44,739 bases of DNA, taken from contig WGMA01000070.1 of NCBI GenBank assembly GCA_016125285.1, positions 1 through 44,739 on the forward strand, in the 5' to 3' direction. Under the pieces are notes generated by a model. The model was not told the DNA's origin, did no database searches, and saw only the letters and a program-made list of their open reading frames with translations. Position 1 is the first letter of the stretch. Each line of letters starts with the position of its first letter. This DNA is from Phycisphaera sp. (GTDB lineage: Bacteria > Planctomycetota > Phycisphaerae > Phycisphaerales > Zrk34). The position numbers were made by a program, and so were the translations under genes. This document shows positions 33,618-41,887 of the stretch, one piece after another.

Positions 33618-34031
33618 TCATCGCGACACAGACTGGACCAGCTTGATCATCGGCAGAAACATCGAGAACGCGTAGAGGATCGCGAACAGGATCAGCGGCA
33701 CGCCCAGCGCGTAGTTGATCGCCTTTCGGATGCGAAGCGACTCGATGGTGTACTCCTTGACGATCGCCAGCGTCAGCGCCAGGCCGAACACCATGACGTA
33801 CATCATCGGCGGGACGATAATGATCAGATTGGTCGAGGTCGGAAGCTCCGTGTCGAAGTCCGCAAAGACCTCCGCCATGTGCGGCGTGAAGAACGGCACG
33901 ACGAGCATAAGCCCCGACGCGACAAGGCAAACCACCACCGTCATCATCCGGTTCCACGCCAGTTGAAAGCCGAGCAGCTGCAGATCCTGCATCATCTCTT
34001 CGTCGAGCGGATCGTCTGAATCCTCGTCCAT
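33618..34031 (-). CDS. Three-helix membrane protein resembling the C-terminal half of GspF, copy 2
   Basis: The start at 34031 has GGAGG seven bases upstream. 137 residues: an acidic N-terminus (MDEDSDDPLDEEMMQ), then the same layout as copy 1 with WNRMMTVVVCLVASGLMLVVP, TPHMAEVFADFDTELPTSTN, MMYVMVFGLALTLAIVKEY and GVPLILFAILYAFSMFLPMI. The two genes are clear tandem paralogues, about 90 bp apart. Both keep the GspF-like ELP...T motif but lack the rest of GspF. The leuS gene is immediately upstream on the same strand (52-bp gap). Confidence 0.62.
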   Translation of the reverse strand: MDEDSDDPLDEEMMQDLQLLGFQLAWNRMMTVVVCLVASGLMLVVPFFTPHMAEVFADFDTELPTSTNLIIIVPPMMYVMVFGLALTLAIVKEYTIESLRIRKAINYALGVPLILFAILYAFSMFLPMIKLVQSVSR

Positions 34032-34083
34032 CCGTCGCCCTCCGCCAGTTGGAGCCGACGCAGCGTCGAAGCACACCAAGCCG

Positions 34084-37000
34084 TCAGTTCGCCACGATGT
34101 TCACCATCCGGCCCGGCACGACGATCGTCTTGCGGACGGTCTTGCCGTCGATCTGCTTCTGCACCTCGGCGTCGGCGAGGACCGCCTGCTCGATCGCGTC
34201 CTTGTCGGCGTCCGACGCGACCTTGATCCGCGCGCGGACCTTGCCGTTGATCTGCACCGGCAGCTCCACCTCGTCCTCGACGAGGTACTTCTGATCCACC
34301 GCCGGCCACGACTCGTACGCGATCGTTCCATCGTGCCCCATACGACGCCACAGCTCCTCGGCCAGGTGCGGCGCCATCGGCGCGAGCATCAGCACGAACG
34401 GCTCGGCGACGGCGCGCGGCAGCGTCGCGGCCTGCACCAGCGCGTTGTTCAGCTCGATCAGCGAAGCGATCGCCGTGTTGTACGACATGCGCTCCATGTC
34501 GTCGGTCACCTTCGCGATCGTCTTGTGCAGCGCCCGCAGCTGATCCTCGCTCGGCGCGTCGTCGTTGACCAGCAGGTCGCCCGTCTCGACGTTCACGAAG
34601 TTCCGCCAGACGCGCTTCACGAAGCGGCTGAGGCCGACGATGTCCTGCGTCTCCCACGGCTTGGACTGGTCCAGCGGGCCCATGTACATCTCGTAGAGCC
34701 GCAGCGTGTCGCACCCGTGCTGCTCGCACATCTCGTCGGGCGACACGGCGTTCTTGAGCGACTTGCCCATCTTGCCCAGCGAGCGCGTGACCTCGTCACC
34801 CTCGATGAAGTACTTGCCGTCGCGCGCCTCGACCTTCGTCGCGTCGCGGTAGATGCCGCGCTCGTCCTGGTAGCTGTACGCCTGGATGTAGCCCTGGTTG
34901 AACAGCTTGCCGAACGGCTCGGGCGTCGACACGTGGCCGAGGTCGAAGAGCACCTTGTGCCAGAACCGCGCGTACAGCAGGTGCAGCACGGCGTGTTCCG
35001 CGCCGCCGACGTACAGATCGACACCGCCCGCGTGCATCCCGCCGGACTTCTTCTCGCTGACCATCCAGTAGTCTTCGGCTGCCTGGCCGACGAAGCGGTC
35101 GTCGTTGCGGTTGTCGATGAATCGCAGGTAGTACCAGCACGACCCGGCCCACTGCGGCATCGTGTTCAACTCACGCTCGTACTTCACGCCGTCGATCTCG
35201 ACGATGCGCCACTCGTCGCCGGACCGCGCCAGCGGCGGGCGCGGCGGCGCGTTCGGGTCGTCCGACGACGTCGGCGAAAAGTCGTCCATCGGCGGCAGTT
35301 CGACCGGCAGGTCGCCCGCGTCGACCGCGCGGATGCGGCCGGTGTGCTTTCCGTCGGCGTCCAGCTCGTGGAGGATCGGGAACGGCTCGCCCCAGTAACG
35401 CTGCCGGCTGAACAGCCAGTCGCGCAGCTTGTACTGCACCTTGAAGCTGCCCACGCCCTTCTCGTCGAGCCACGCGGTGATCTTTCGCTTCGCGTCCGGC
35501 GTGTGCAGGCCGTCGATGCTTATCTCGGAATTGGCGGAGTTAATCGATTCTCCAGCACCAGTGAACGCTACTGCGTACATGTCTGGATCACGACTGTAGA
35601 GGCCCCTGATCGAATGCAGCGACTTCTTCCACTGTTCATCACTCAATTCGGCATAACCGGGTTCCTTTTCGTATGTATTCTCGCGAAACCAATCATCCGA
35701 CGGCATGACTACCGGCTTGATCGGAAGCCGAAATCGTTTCGCGAACTCCATATCGCGCTGATCGTGCGCCGGCACGGCCATGATCGCGCCGGTGCCGTAG
35801 CCCATCAGCACGTAGTCGGCGATCCAGATCGGGATCGCCTGCCCGTTGACGGGGTTGATCGCGGTCGCGCCGGTGAACACGCCGGTCTTGGTCTTCGTCT
35901 CGGCCATGCGGTCGACGTCGCTGCGCGCCTCGGCCTCGGCACGATAGGCGGCGATTGCGGATTTCGGATTTCGGATTTCGGATTTGGCCCCGCCCTTCCA
36001 CGACTCGGGCGTGCCTTCCGGCCACTCGTCGGCGACAAGCTCATCCACCAGTGGGTGCTCGGGCGCGAGCACCATGTAGGTTGCGCCGAACAGCGTGTCC
36101 GGCCGTGTCGTGTAGACGCGGATTGTCTCCTGTGACATCCGAGATCCGAGATCCGAAATCCGAAATTCCACATGTGCGCCCTCGCTGCGGCCGATCCAGT
36201 AACGCTGCATCGACTTGATCGCCTCGGGCCAGGCGACCATCTCCAGATCGTCGGCCAGGCGGTCGGCGAACGTCGTGATGCGCAGCATCCACTGCCGCAG
36301 CGGCCGCTTGAACACCGGGTGATTGCCTCGCTCGGACCGGCCCTCGTTGGTGACCTCCTCGTTGGCCAGCACCGTGCCCAGCGCCGGGCACCAGTTCACC
36401 GGCACCTCCGCGAGATACGCCAGGCGGTACTCGGCGAGCAACGCCTCCTGCTGCGTGGCGTCCAGCTCGTGCCACTTGCGTGCGCCGATCGGCGCGCCGC
36501 CGATCGCGTCCAGCCCGCCCGACGCGCCGACGTCAACCAGTCCGCCGTCGATGCTGACGTCGATCTCACCGGAACGGAGTCGGGCGATCAGTTCGCTGAT
36601 CGGCCGGGCGCGGTTGACTGACGGATCGAACCAGCTGTTGTAGAGCTGCAGGAAGATCCACTGCGTCCACTTGTAGTAGTCGACGTCGGTGGTGGAGATG
36701 CAGCGGTCCCAGTCGTAGCTCAGGCCGAGGCGGCGGAGCTGACGGGTCATGTTGTCGATGTTCTGCTCGGTGGTGACGCGCGGGTGCACGCCGTGCTCGA
36801 CGGCGAACTGCTCGGCGGGCAGGCCGAACGCGTCGAAGCCCATCGGGTGCAGCACGTTGAACCCGCGCATGCGCTTGTAGCGTGCGACGATGTCGGTAGC
36901 GATGTAGCCGAGCGGGTGGCCGACGTGCAGGCCGACGCCGGACGGGTATGGGAACATGTCCAGCACGTAGTACTTGGGTTTCGACGCATCGAAGCCCGCG

Positions 37001-37089
37001 TCGCCGGGGTTGCCGACGCGGAAGGTCTGGTTGCTGGCCCAGTATTCCTGCCAGCGTGCCTCGATCTCGGTGTGGTCGTAGTTGCTCAT
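34084..37089 (-). CDS. leuS: Leucyl-tRNA synthetase with heptad-repeat insertions
   Basis: Charges tRNA-Leu and proofreads in its CP1 domain. 1001 residues, longer than the common 820-970. The HIGH motif is in YPSGVGLHVGHPLGY (about residue 50-65). The CP1 editing domain runs from about 290 to 480 (VYTTRPDTLFGATYMVL, GYGTGAIMAVPAHDQRD). The second signature reads LGKMGKSLKNAV (about residue 773), with glycine for the first serine of KMSKS. The anticodon-binding domain and C-terminal tail are complete. Within CP1 two stretches, about residues 307-318 (FRISDLGSRM) and 366-379 (KSEIRNPKSAI), are translations of 7-bp repeats inserted in frame. A sigma-70-like promoter lies just before the ATG. 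Confidence 0.95.
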   Translation of the reverse strand: MSNYDHTEIEARWQEYWASNQTFRVGNPGDAGFDASKPKYYVLDMFPYPSGVGLHVGHPLGYIATDIVARYKRMRGFNVLHPMGFDAFGLPAEQFAVEHGVHPRVTTEQNIDNMTRQLRRLGLSYDWDRCISTTDVDYYKWTQWIFLQLYNSWFDPSVNRARPISELIARLRSGEIDVSIDGGLVDVGASGGLDAIGGAPIGARKWHELDATQQEALLAEYRLAYLAEVPVNWCPALGTVLANEEVTNEGRSERGNHPVFKRPLRQWMLRITTFADRLADDLEMVAWPEAIKSMQRYWIGRSEGAHVEFRISDLGSRMSQETIRVYTTRPDTLFGATYMVLAPEHPLVDELVADEWPEGTPESWKGGAKSEIRNPKSAIAAYRAEAEARSDVDRMAETKTKTGVFTGATAINPVNGQAIPIWIADYVLMGYGTGAIMAVPAHDQRDMEFAKRFRLPIKPVVMPSDDWFRENTYEKEPGYAELSDEQWKKSLHSIRGLYSRDPDMYAVAFTGAGESINSANSEISIDGLHTPDAKRKITAWLDEKGVGSFKVQYKLRDWLFSRQRYWGEPFPILHELDADGKHTGRIRAVDAGDLPVELPPMDDFSPTSSDDPNAPPRPPLARSGDEWRIVEIDGVKYERELNTMPQWAGSCWYYLRFIDNRNDDRFVGQAAEDYWMVSEKKSGGMHAGGVDLYVGGAEHAVLHLLYARFWHKVLFDLGHVSTPEPFGKLFNQGYIQAYSYQDERGIYRDATKVEARDGKYFIEGDEVTRSLGKMGKSLKNAVSPDEMCEQHGCDTLRLYEMYMGPLDQSKPWETQDIVGLSRFVKRVWRNFVNVETGDLLVNDDAPSEDQLRALHKTIAKVTDDMERMSYNTAIASLIELNNALVQAATLPRAVAEPFVLMLAPMAPHLAEELWRRMGHDGTIAYESWPAVDQKYLVEDEVELPVQINGKVRARIKVASDADKDAIEQAVLADAEVQKQIDGKTVRKTIVVPGRMVNIVAN
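35953..36168. repeat. ATTTCGG heptad repeat element inside leuS
   Basis: Left arm 35,953-35,989: five units of ATTTCGG (first ATTGCGG). Right arm 36,137-36,168: ATCCGAG, ATCCGAG, ATCCGAA, ATCCGAA, the reverse complement in a shifted register. The 147 bp between are ordinary LeuRS coding sequence (LFGATYMVLAPEHPLVDELV). Both arms keep the reading frame. The second copy of this family is at 21,280-21,421. Confidence 0.85.
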
Positions 37090-37098
37090 AGTCGCGAG

Positions 37099-37127
37099 AG
37101 TATAGGTGATGCGGTGACGCGCCCCAA
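37099..37127 (-). promoter_or_regulatory. Sigma-70-like promoter of leuS, nearly leaderless
   Basis: On the minus strand TTGGGG (complement of 37122-37127), a 17-bp spacer and TATACT (complement of 37099-37104). The -10 box ends only nine bases before the leuS ATG, so the transcript should begin within a few bases of the start codon. No ribosome-binding sequence is seen. Confidence 0.5.
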
Positions 37128-37163
37128 GGCGGCGCGGGATCTCGGTTTCGCAGGGGTGAGACG

Positions 37164-38267
37164 TTACTTGGCGGCGGCGGGTAGATTCATGCGGCCGACG
37201 CCGGCGTCGCTGCTCGAGCCGAGGTAGACGTGGCCGTTGTGCGGCGCGGCGGTGCTGATCGGGCCGTATGACGCCGACGCGTCGCGCAGGTGATGCAGCA
37301 CGCGGCCGGCGGCGTCGAGCACGACGATCCGCCCCGGCGTGCGCGGCTGACGCTCGTCACCCGCGGCGTCGGGCACGAAGGGCGCGATCACGTAAGGCAG
37401 GCCGGGCATCGCGCTGATCGTCTCCAGCGCCGCGTTGCGATCCGTGTGGATCGCGAGCCAGACGTGCTGCTGCTCGTCGACGACGATGTTGTCGGGGTAG
37501 CCGGGCAGATCGTCGGCCCACACGCGGTGCGCGCCGGCGTCCGGGCCGGTCAGCTGCACGCGGGTGACCCGCCGGGCGAACGTTTCGCTGACCAGCGCCG
37601 CATCGCCGCCGTCGACCAGCGCCACGCCGTTGGCGAAGCACAGCCCGTCGGCCACAACGCGTGTCTCGCCGGTCGCCGGATCGTGGGTGAGCAGCCGGCC
37701 GGTGCGGTCGCCGGTAAGCGCGGCGACGGCGATCTGCGGCGCGGGGTAACGCGTCGACGGCTGCGTAAAGTAGATCCGCCCGTCGAACGCGACGGCCAGT
37801 CCGTTGACATACTGGCACGACTGCTCGCCGATCGTGTCGACCAGCACGCGCACGTCGCCGTCGGCCGACACGGCAAGCAGGCCGCGGTCGCGATCGGCGA
37901 CGACGAGATGCAGCGTCGGGTGCAGCCGGACGCCGAGCGGGCGTCCGCCGGTGTTGGCGATCGTGTGCGTCGCGCCGTCGGGATCGATGCGGACGACGCG
38001 GCCGTCGAGCAGGCCGGTGTAGACACAGCCGTTGTCATCGAAGTCGAGGTTTTCTGGGCCGATCAGGTCGGCGCCGCCGATCGGCGCGGCGGACCAGTCC
38101 GACAGCGACGCGGTGTCGGGGGCGCAGCTCGCGGCGGTGAAGACCCACATCGGAAACATCAGCACGAGCACGACAACGCCGAGCACGACACGCGGCCACG
38201 AGCGCCGGCGGCGCGGCTCGCTGCCCTCCGCCGACATGGTCGTGTTGGCGTCGGTCGCAGCCGTCAT
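37164..38267 (-). CDS. Strictosidine synthase-like / SMP-30 family six-blade propeller, membrane-anchored
   Basis: The start at 38267 has GGA seven bases upstream; a second ATG is at 38237. An arginine-rich stretch (EPRRRRSWPR) precedes one hydrophobic segment (VVLGVVVLVLMFPMWVFTA), giving an N-terminal anchor with the rest outside. The body is a calcium-dependent-phosphotriesterase-type propeller: GPENLDFDDNGCVYTGLLDGRVVRI, YVNGLAVAFDGRIYFTQPSTRY, FANGVALVDGGDAALVSETFARRVTRV, LPGYPDNIVVDEQQHVWLAI, and YLGSSSDAGVGRM. These match the strictosidine-synthase/adipocyte-membrane-protein group, which hydrolyses esters or lactones in some members. The substrate is not predictable. It starts 14 bp after folC and is likely co-transcribed. 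Confidence 0.85.
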   Translation of the reverse strand: MTAATDANTTMSAEGSEPRRRRSWPRVVLGVVVLVLMFPMWVFTAASCAPDTASLSDWSAAPIGGADLIGPENLDFDDNGCVYTGLLDGRVVRIDPDGATHTIANTGGRPLGVRLHPTLHLVVADRDRGLLAVSADGDVRVLVDTIGEQSCQYVNGLAVAFDGRIYFTQPSTRYPAPQIAVAALTGDRTGRLLTHDPATGETRVVADGLCFANGVALVDGGDAALVSETFARRVTRVQLTGPDAGAHRVWADDLPGYPDNIVVDEQQHVWLAIHTDRNAALETISAMPGLPYVIAPFVPDAAGDERQPRTPGRIVVLDAAGRVLHHLRDASASYGPISTAAPHNGHVYLGSSSDAGVGRMNLPAAAK

Positions 38268-38280
38268 GCGCGCGTCCAAT

Positions 38281-39846
38281 TCAGTTGGTGGCTTTGCGCT
38301 TCGAAGCCAGGTCGGCCAGGTACTTCTTGGCCTCGCCAACCAGGTAGAAGCTGCCGGTGATGCAGATCAGGTCCTCGCGACCCACGGCGCGGGCGGCCAG
38401 CTGCAGCGCCTCGTCGAGGCTCTCGGCCGACTGCGCCATCTTGCCCGACACGTCGCGGAACTTCGTGAGCAGGTCCTTCGGCTCCGACGCACGCGGGTTG
38501 CCCTTCGCCTTGGTGAAGATCACCTTGTCCGCGCCGAGGTTCACCTGCTTGAGCATGCCGATCACGTCCTTGTCCTCGCCGCAGCCGAAGATCATCACCA
38601 GCGAGTCGTACGGCACGTGCGCGCCCATCGCGCGGATCAGCGACGTGATCGACGCGGCGTTGTGCGCGCCGTCGAGCATGATCCGCGGCTCTTTCCACGC
38701 CATCTCCATGCGGCCCGGGATCACCGTCGCCGCCAGGCCCTCGATCCACTGGTCCTCGGTCGCCTTGAAGCCCTTCTCACGCAGCTTGTCCAGCAGCGCC
38801 AGCGCCAGGCCGCAGTTCAGCGCCTGATGCTCGCCCTTCAGCGGCACGGGCAGGTGATCGTAGGTGTCGTTGGGCGTGGTGAGGCAGACACGCGTGTGCG
38901 GGCCGAGCTCGCGGTTCGCTTCGAAGCGGTAGCTGAACTCGATCTCCTTGCCGTTCTCCTCGAGCGGCGCGCCGATCTTTTCCGCGTGTTCACGGAAGAC
39001 CTTCATCACCTCGGGCTCCTGCTCGACGGTGATCGCCGGCACACCCTTCTTCATGATGCCGGCCTTCTCGGCGGCGATCTGCGTGATCTTCTTGCCGAGA
39101 ATGTTGGTGTGGTCGATGCTGATCTGCGTCAGGCCGACCACCTCGGGCTCCACGACGTTCGTCGCGTCGAGCCGCCCGCCCAGGCCGGTCTCGAGGATCG
39201 CCAGGTCCACGGCCTGATCCGCGAAGTAGCGCATCGCCACCGCGGTGATCACCTCGAAGAACGTCGGGTTGTTGGACCCGTTGTACTTGACCTTGGTCTG
39301 CACGCTCTTAAGCAGCTCGACAAAGTCGGCGTGCGGGATCATGTCGCCGTTGATCTGGATCCGCTCGCGGATGTCGATCAGGTGCGGCGAGGTGTACGTG
39401 CCGATGGCGTAGCCACAGTGCTGCAGCATGCTGGCGAGCATCGACACGGTCGAGCCCTTGCCCTTGGTGCCGGCGATGTGCACGAAGCGGACCTGCTCGT
39501 GCGGATTGCCAAGCGCCTTGAGCAGCTTGCGCATGCGGTCGAGGTTGAACGTGTCGGGGTTGTACTTGACCAGCCGCAGCCGCTCGAAGTCGGTGTGCTC
39601 GTTGAGCCACCGCATCGCCGACGAGTAGTTGCTGATCTCGCCGCTGCCGTTGCTGCTGCCGTTCGACTTGGACTTCGCACGCGACGACTTGGTCGTGGAC
39701 TTGGACTTGCGGGTGGAAGACTTCGACTTGGTCGTCGCCTTCTTCTTCTTTCCGCTGGTCTTCCCGGCCGTGGTCGTTCGCTTTTTGGTTGAAGCCTTGC
39801 CCCGCTTGGGGGTGGCTTTACGCTTTCGGGTGGTACTGCTGGGCAT
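38281..39846 (-). CDS. folC: Folylpolyglutamate/dihydrofolate synthase with lysine-rich N-terminal tail
   Basis: Adds glutamate to folates, and probably glutamate to dihydropteroate, in the cytosol. A Mur-ligase-type ATP site reads HIAGTKGKGSTVSML (about residue 125). TSPHLIDIRERI, ILETGLGGRLDATNVV (with the metal-binding glutamate), ISIDHTNILG and MLDGAHNAASI complete the family pattern through about residue 520. The first 70 residues are foreign to the family: almost only K, S, T, R, A and G with a repeated (K/S)SKS pattern, like histone H1 or eukaryotic-type DNA-binding tails. Codon use of the tail (AAG, TCG, ACC) fits translation. A start at the methionine of MRWLNEHTDFER (about residue 78) would remove it and cannot be excluded, because no strong ribosome site precedes 39846. 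Confidence 0.9.
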   Translation of the reverse strand: MPSSTTRKRKATPKRGKASTKKRTTTAGKTSGKKKKATTKSKSSTRKSKSTTKSSRAKSKSNGSSNGSGEISNYSSAMRWLNEHTDFERLRLVKYNPDTFNLDRMRKLLKALGNPHEQVRFVHIAGTKGKGSTVSMLASMLQHCGYAIGTYTSPHLIDIRERIQINGDMIPHADFVELLKSVQTKVKYNGSNNPTFFEVITAVAMRYFADQAVDLAILETGLGGRLDATNVVEPEVVGLTQISIDHTNILGKKITQIAAEKAGIMKKGVPAITVEQEPEVMKVFREHAEKIGAPLEENGKEIEFSYRFEANRELGPHTRVCLTTPNDTYDHLPVPLKGEHQALNCGLALALLDKLREKGFKATEDQWIEGLAATVIPGRMEMAWKEPRIMLDGAHNAASITSLIRAMGAHVPYDSLVMIFGCGEDKDVIGMLKQVNLGADKVIFTKAKGNPRASEPKDLLTKFRDVSGKMAQSAESLDEALQLAARAVGREDLICITGSFYLVGEAKKYLADLASKRKATN

Positions 39847-40065
39847 AGTCCAGCCATTCTAGCAAGTCTTGAAAACCTGTCAAATTGATAGGCGCAACTA
39901 CCGACAAACCAACGGGTTACGCAAAAGTCGGCGATGTGGACCTGACCCGAAGGCCGATTCGGGGCGGGTGGCTGTATCCGGCCACAGACGCTATACTTGT
40001 CCGCCTTGTACGCAGTGAAATGCCCTCCAATAGGGCCTAAAGCCGATAACCGGCCGGACAGAAAA
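39847..40065. promoter_or_regulatory. Divergent promoter region folC/leuD
   Basis: A 219-bp region between divergent genes. On the plus strand TATACT at 39,992-39,997 is a good -10 for leuD, with no convincing -35. I see no leucine-rich leader peptide or other attenuator. Confidence 0.4.
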
Positions 40066-40623
40066 ATGAGCAAGACCATCCGCGGAAAAGCCTACGTCCT
40101 CGGCGATGACATCGACACCGATCAGATCATCCCCGCCGAGTACCTCTACTACTCGATGACCGAGCCCGACGAACGCAAGCAGTACGCTCGCTTCGCCAAC
40201 TCCGGCGTCCCCGCCGGGCAGCGCGGTCTGCCGGACGGCAACATCCCCTTCGTCCGCGAAGGCGAGTTCACCAGCGACTACACCGTGATCGTCGGCGGGC
40301 GCAACTTCGGCTGCGGCTCGTCGCGCGAGCACGCCCCGTTCGCCCTCGCCGAGGCCGGCGCCAAGGCCGTGGTCGCCGAGTTCTACGCACGAATTTTCTT
40401 CCGAAACTGCGTGAATGGCGGGTTTTTGATCCCCTGCGAGACCACGCAGCGACTCGTCGAGGAAGTGACGACCGGCGACGACGTCGAGCTCGACGCCGAC
40501 GCCTGCACGCTGACCAATCACACCACCGGCAAGACGTACGAGCTCAAGCCACTGGGCGACGTGAAGCCCATCATCGAGGCCGGCGGCGTATTCGCATATG
40601 CCAAGCAGGCCGGCATGCTCTGA
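40066..40623 (+). CDS. leuD: 3-isopropylmalate dehydratase small subunit
   Basis: Small (swivel) subunit of isopropylmalate isomerase in leucine synthesis; the large subunit LeuC, which holds the iron-sulfur cluster, is not in this window. ATG at 40066 begins MSKTIRGKAYVLGDDIDTDQIIPAEYL, the typical opening with the DDIDTDQI(I/M) motif. GGRNFGCGSSREHAPFAL (about residue 75) contains the substrate-binding serine-arginine segment, and FYARIFFRNCVNGG follows. The length of 185 and the YLYYSM segment resemble the shorter homoaconitase-type or archaeal-like LeuD group, so a role in a related (R)-homocitrate-type pathway is possible but less likely. A terminator hairpin follows. Confidence 0.9.
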   Translation: MSKTIRGKAYVLGDDIDTDQIIPAEYLYYSMTEPDERKQYARFANSGVPAGQRGLPDGNIPFVREGEFTSDYTVIVGGRNFGCGSSREHAPFALAEAGAKAVVAEFYARIFFRNCVNGGFLIPCETTQRLVEEVTTGDDVELDADACTLTNHTTGKTYELKPLGDVKPIIEAGGVFAYAKQAGML

Positions 40624-40650
40624 TCTACCCGTGATATCCCCGCAAAAACG

Positions 40651-40680
40651 AACAGCCCCGGCCTGATGGTCGGGGCTGTT
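40651..40680. terminator. Terminator hairpin after leuD
   Basis: A 10-bp perfect stem (AACAGCCCCG at 40651-40660, CGGGGCTGTT at 40671-40680) has the inner GCC/GGT also able to pair. It lies 27 bp past the leuD stop and 37 bp from the stop of the convergent gene. A and T runs at both ends (AAAAACG before, TT after) suit use in both directions. Confidence 0.75.
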
Positions 40681-40717
40681 TGCGTCAGTTTGGAACGACG
40701 GCGGTACGCGGGTAATT

Positions 40718-41887
40718 CTACCCGATCCTCGCCCGCAGCGAAACCGGTTTGTCGTTATCTAACACGGTGCTTTTCAGCTCGATCCATCCCGGCTGCCCCC
40801 CGACGGGGCTGATCTCGAACGCCTTACCGGTAACCGGGTCGGCGACCTTCGCCGCCGCGTCCGCCCCACCGTCGGCGTAAGCGATCGCCGCACGGAGCAT
40901 GGCGCGCCGGATCACCGTCTTTGCCTCGACCGTCCGCACGCGTGTCGCCGTCGGCATCAGCGCCACGACGATCGCGTCGGCCGCGTGTCCGTCCGGGTCG
41001 GCCTTGACCTGCTTGCTGAGCTCGCCGAACTGCCGCTCAATCGCCGCCAGCCGCTTGATCGACTCGGCGTAAGGCAGCCGCATCGCCTCGATCTGCGTGT
41101 CGTACGCCGCGTCGAACCTCGCGATCGCCGCCTGCAGCGTTTTCGGGTCGGCCAACGCCTTCGCGAGGCCCTTCGTTTGAGCGGCGTCCCCGACGCCGAG
41201 CATGTCCAGCAGGTCCTTCACCGCGACATCCTTGGCTACGCGCTTGAACCACCCGCCGAAGACGGCCTTCTCACGCGTCATGCCTTCCGCGGTCGACGCG
41301 AGCGGCGGCAGCTTCGCGATCGCCTCGGCGAAACGGGCGTGCTGCTTGGTCGACATGACCTGCAGGTGCGCCGCGCCGGTGTCGACGGCGACCGCGTCCG
41401 TCGCGTAGCCGACGAGCACCTCGATGAGCAGGCCATGGTCTGCCATGTGATGGCCGAGGCAGAACGTCGCGACCAGGTCGTCGATCGCGCCGTCGGCATT
41501 GCCGTCGGCAAACCGCACGTTCGCACGCAGCGCCGCCAGCCGCGACAGCTCGCGCGACTTGCCCGCGTGCGGCAGCAGCATCGCGGGCCCGTCGCTGTCA
41601 TTCAGGCCCCAGTCGCACGGACCGATCGCCGCCCCTTCGGCCATCAGCTTCAGCGAAAACTCGGCGCGATCGGCCAGTGCACGCTGCGTGTCGTCCACCG
41701 CAGCCGTCGGCGGCGCGACGACCGCCTTGTTGTCCGCGTCGCTCATCTGAGGCAGCATCGCGAACGCCTGCCAGTACTTCAGCGCCGCGTTGTGACCCAG
41801 GTCCGTCGGCTCGGCCGCGGTGGCGCCACGCGCCGTCGCGGCGATCATCGCCGCCATCATCCACACGATTGTTCGTTTGTATTTCAT
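40718..41887 (-). CDS. Exported hypothetical protein of the second sigma operon
   Basis: A signal peptide (MKYKRTIVWMMAAMIAATARGATAA, cleavage near AAEP) begins 389 residues that I cannot assign. The mature part is alpha-helical and alanine-rich, opening with DLGHNAALKYWQAFAMLPQMSDADNKAV, a start I know from hypothetical planctomycete proteins. Later GLLIEVLVGYATDAVAVDT and FDAAYDTQIEAMRLPYAESIKRLAAIERQF suggest a helical bundle. Its ATG overlaps the stop of the anti-sigma-like gene (ATGA), so it belongs to that operon. It probably acts in the periplasm and may be part of the signal sensed or released by the sigma system. Confidence 0.7.
   Translation of the reverse strand: MKYKRTIVWMMAAMIAATARGATAAEPTDLGHNAALKYWQAFAMLPQMSDADNKAVVAPPTAAVDDTQRALADRAEFSLKLMAEGAAIGPCDWGLNDSDGPAMLLPHAGKSRELSRLAALRANVRFADGNADGAIDDLVATFCLGHHMADHGLLIEVLVGYATDAVAVDTGAAHLQVMSTKQHARFAEAIAKLPPLASTAEGMTREKAVFGGWFKRVAKDVAVKDLLDMLGVGDAAQTKGLAKALADPKTLQAAIARFDAAYDTQIEAMRLPYAESIKRLAAIERQFGELSKQVKADPDGHAADAIVVALMPTATRVRTVEAKTVIRRAMLRAAIAYADGGADAAAKVADPVTGKAFEISPVGGQPGWIELKSTVLDNDKPVSLRARIG

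Noticed and set aside
31683-34019. 778-codon plus-strand frame
   Set aside because: Antisense to the aminotransferase and GspF-like genes, arginine-rich and without motifs.
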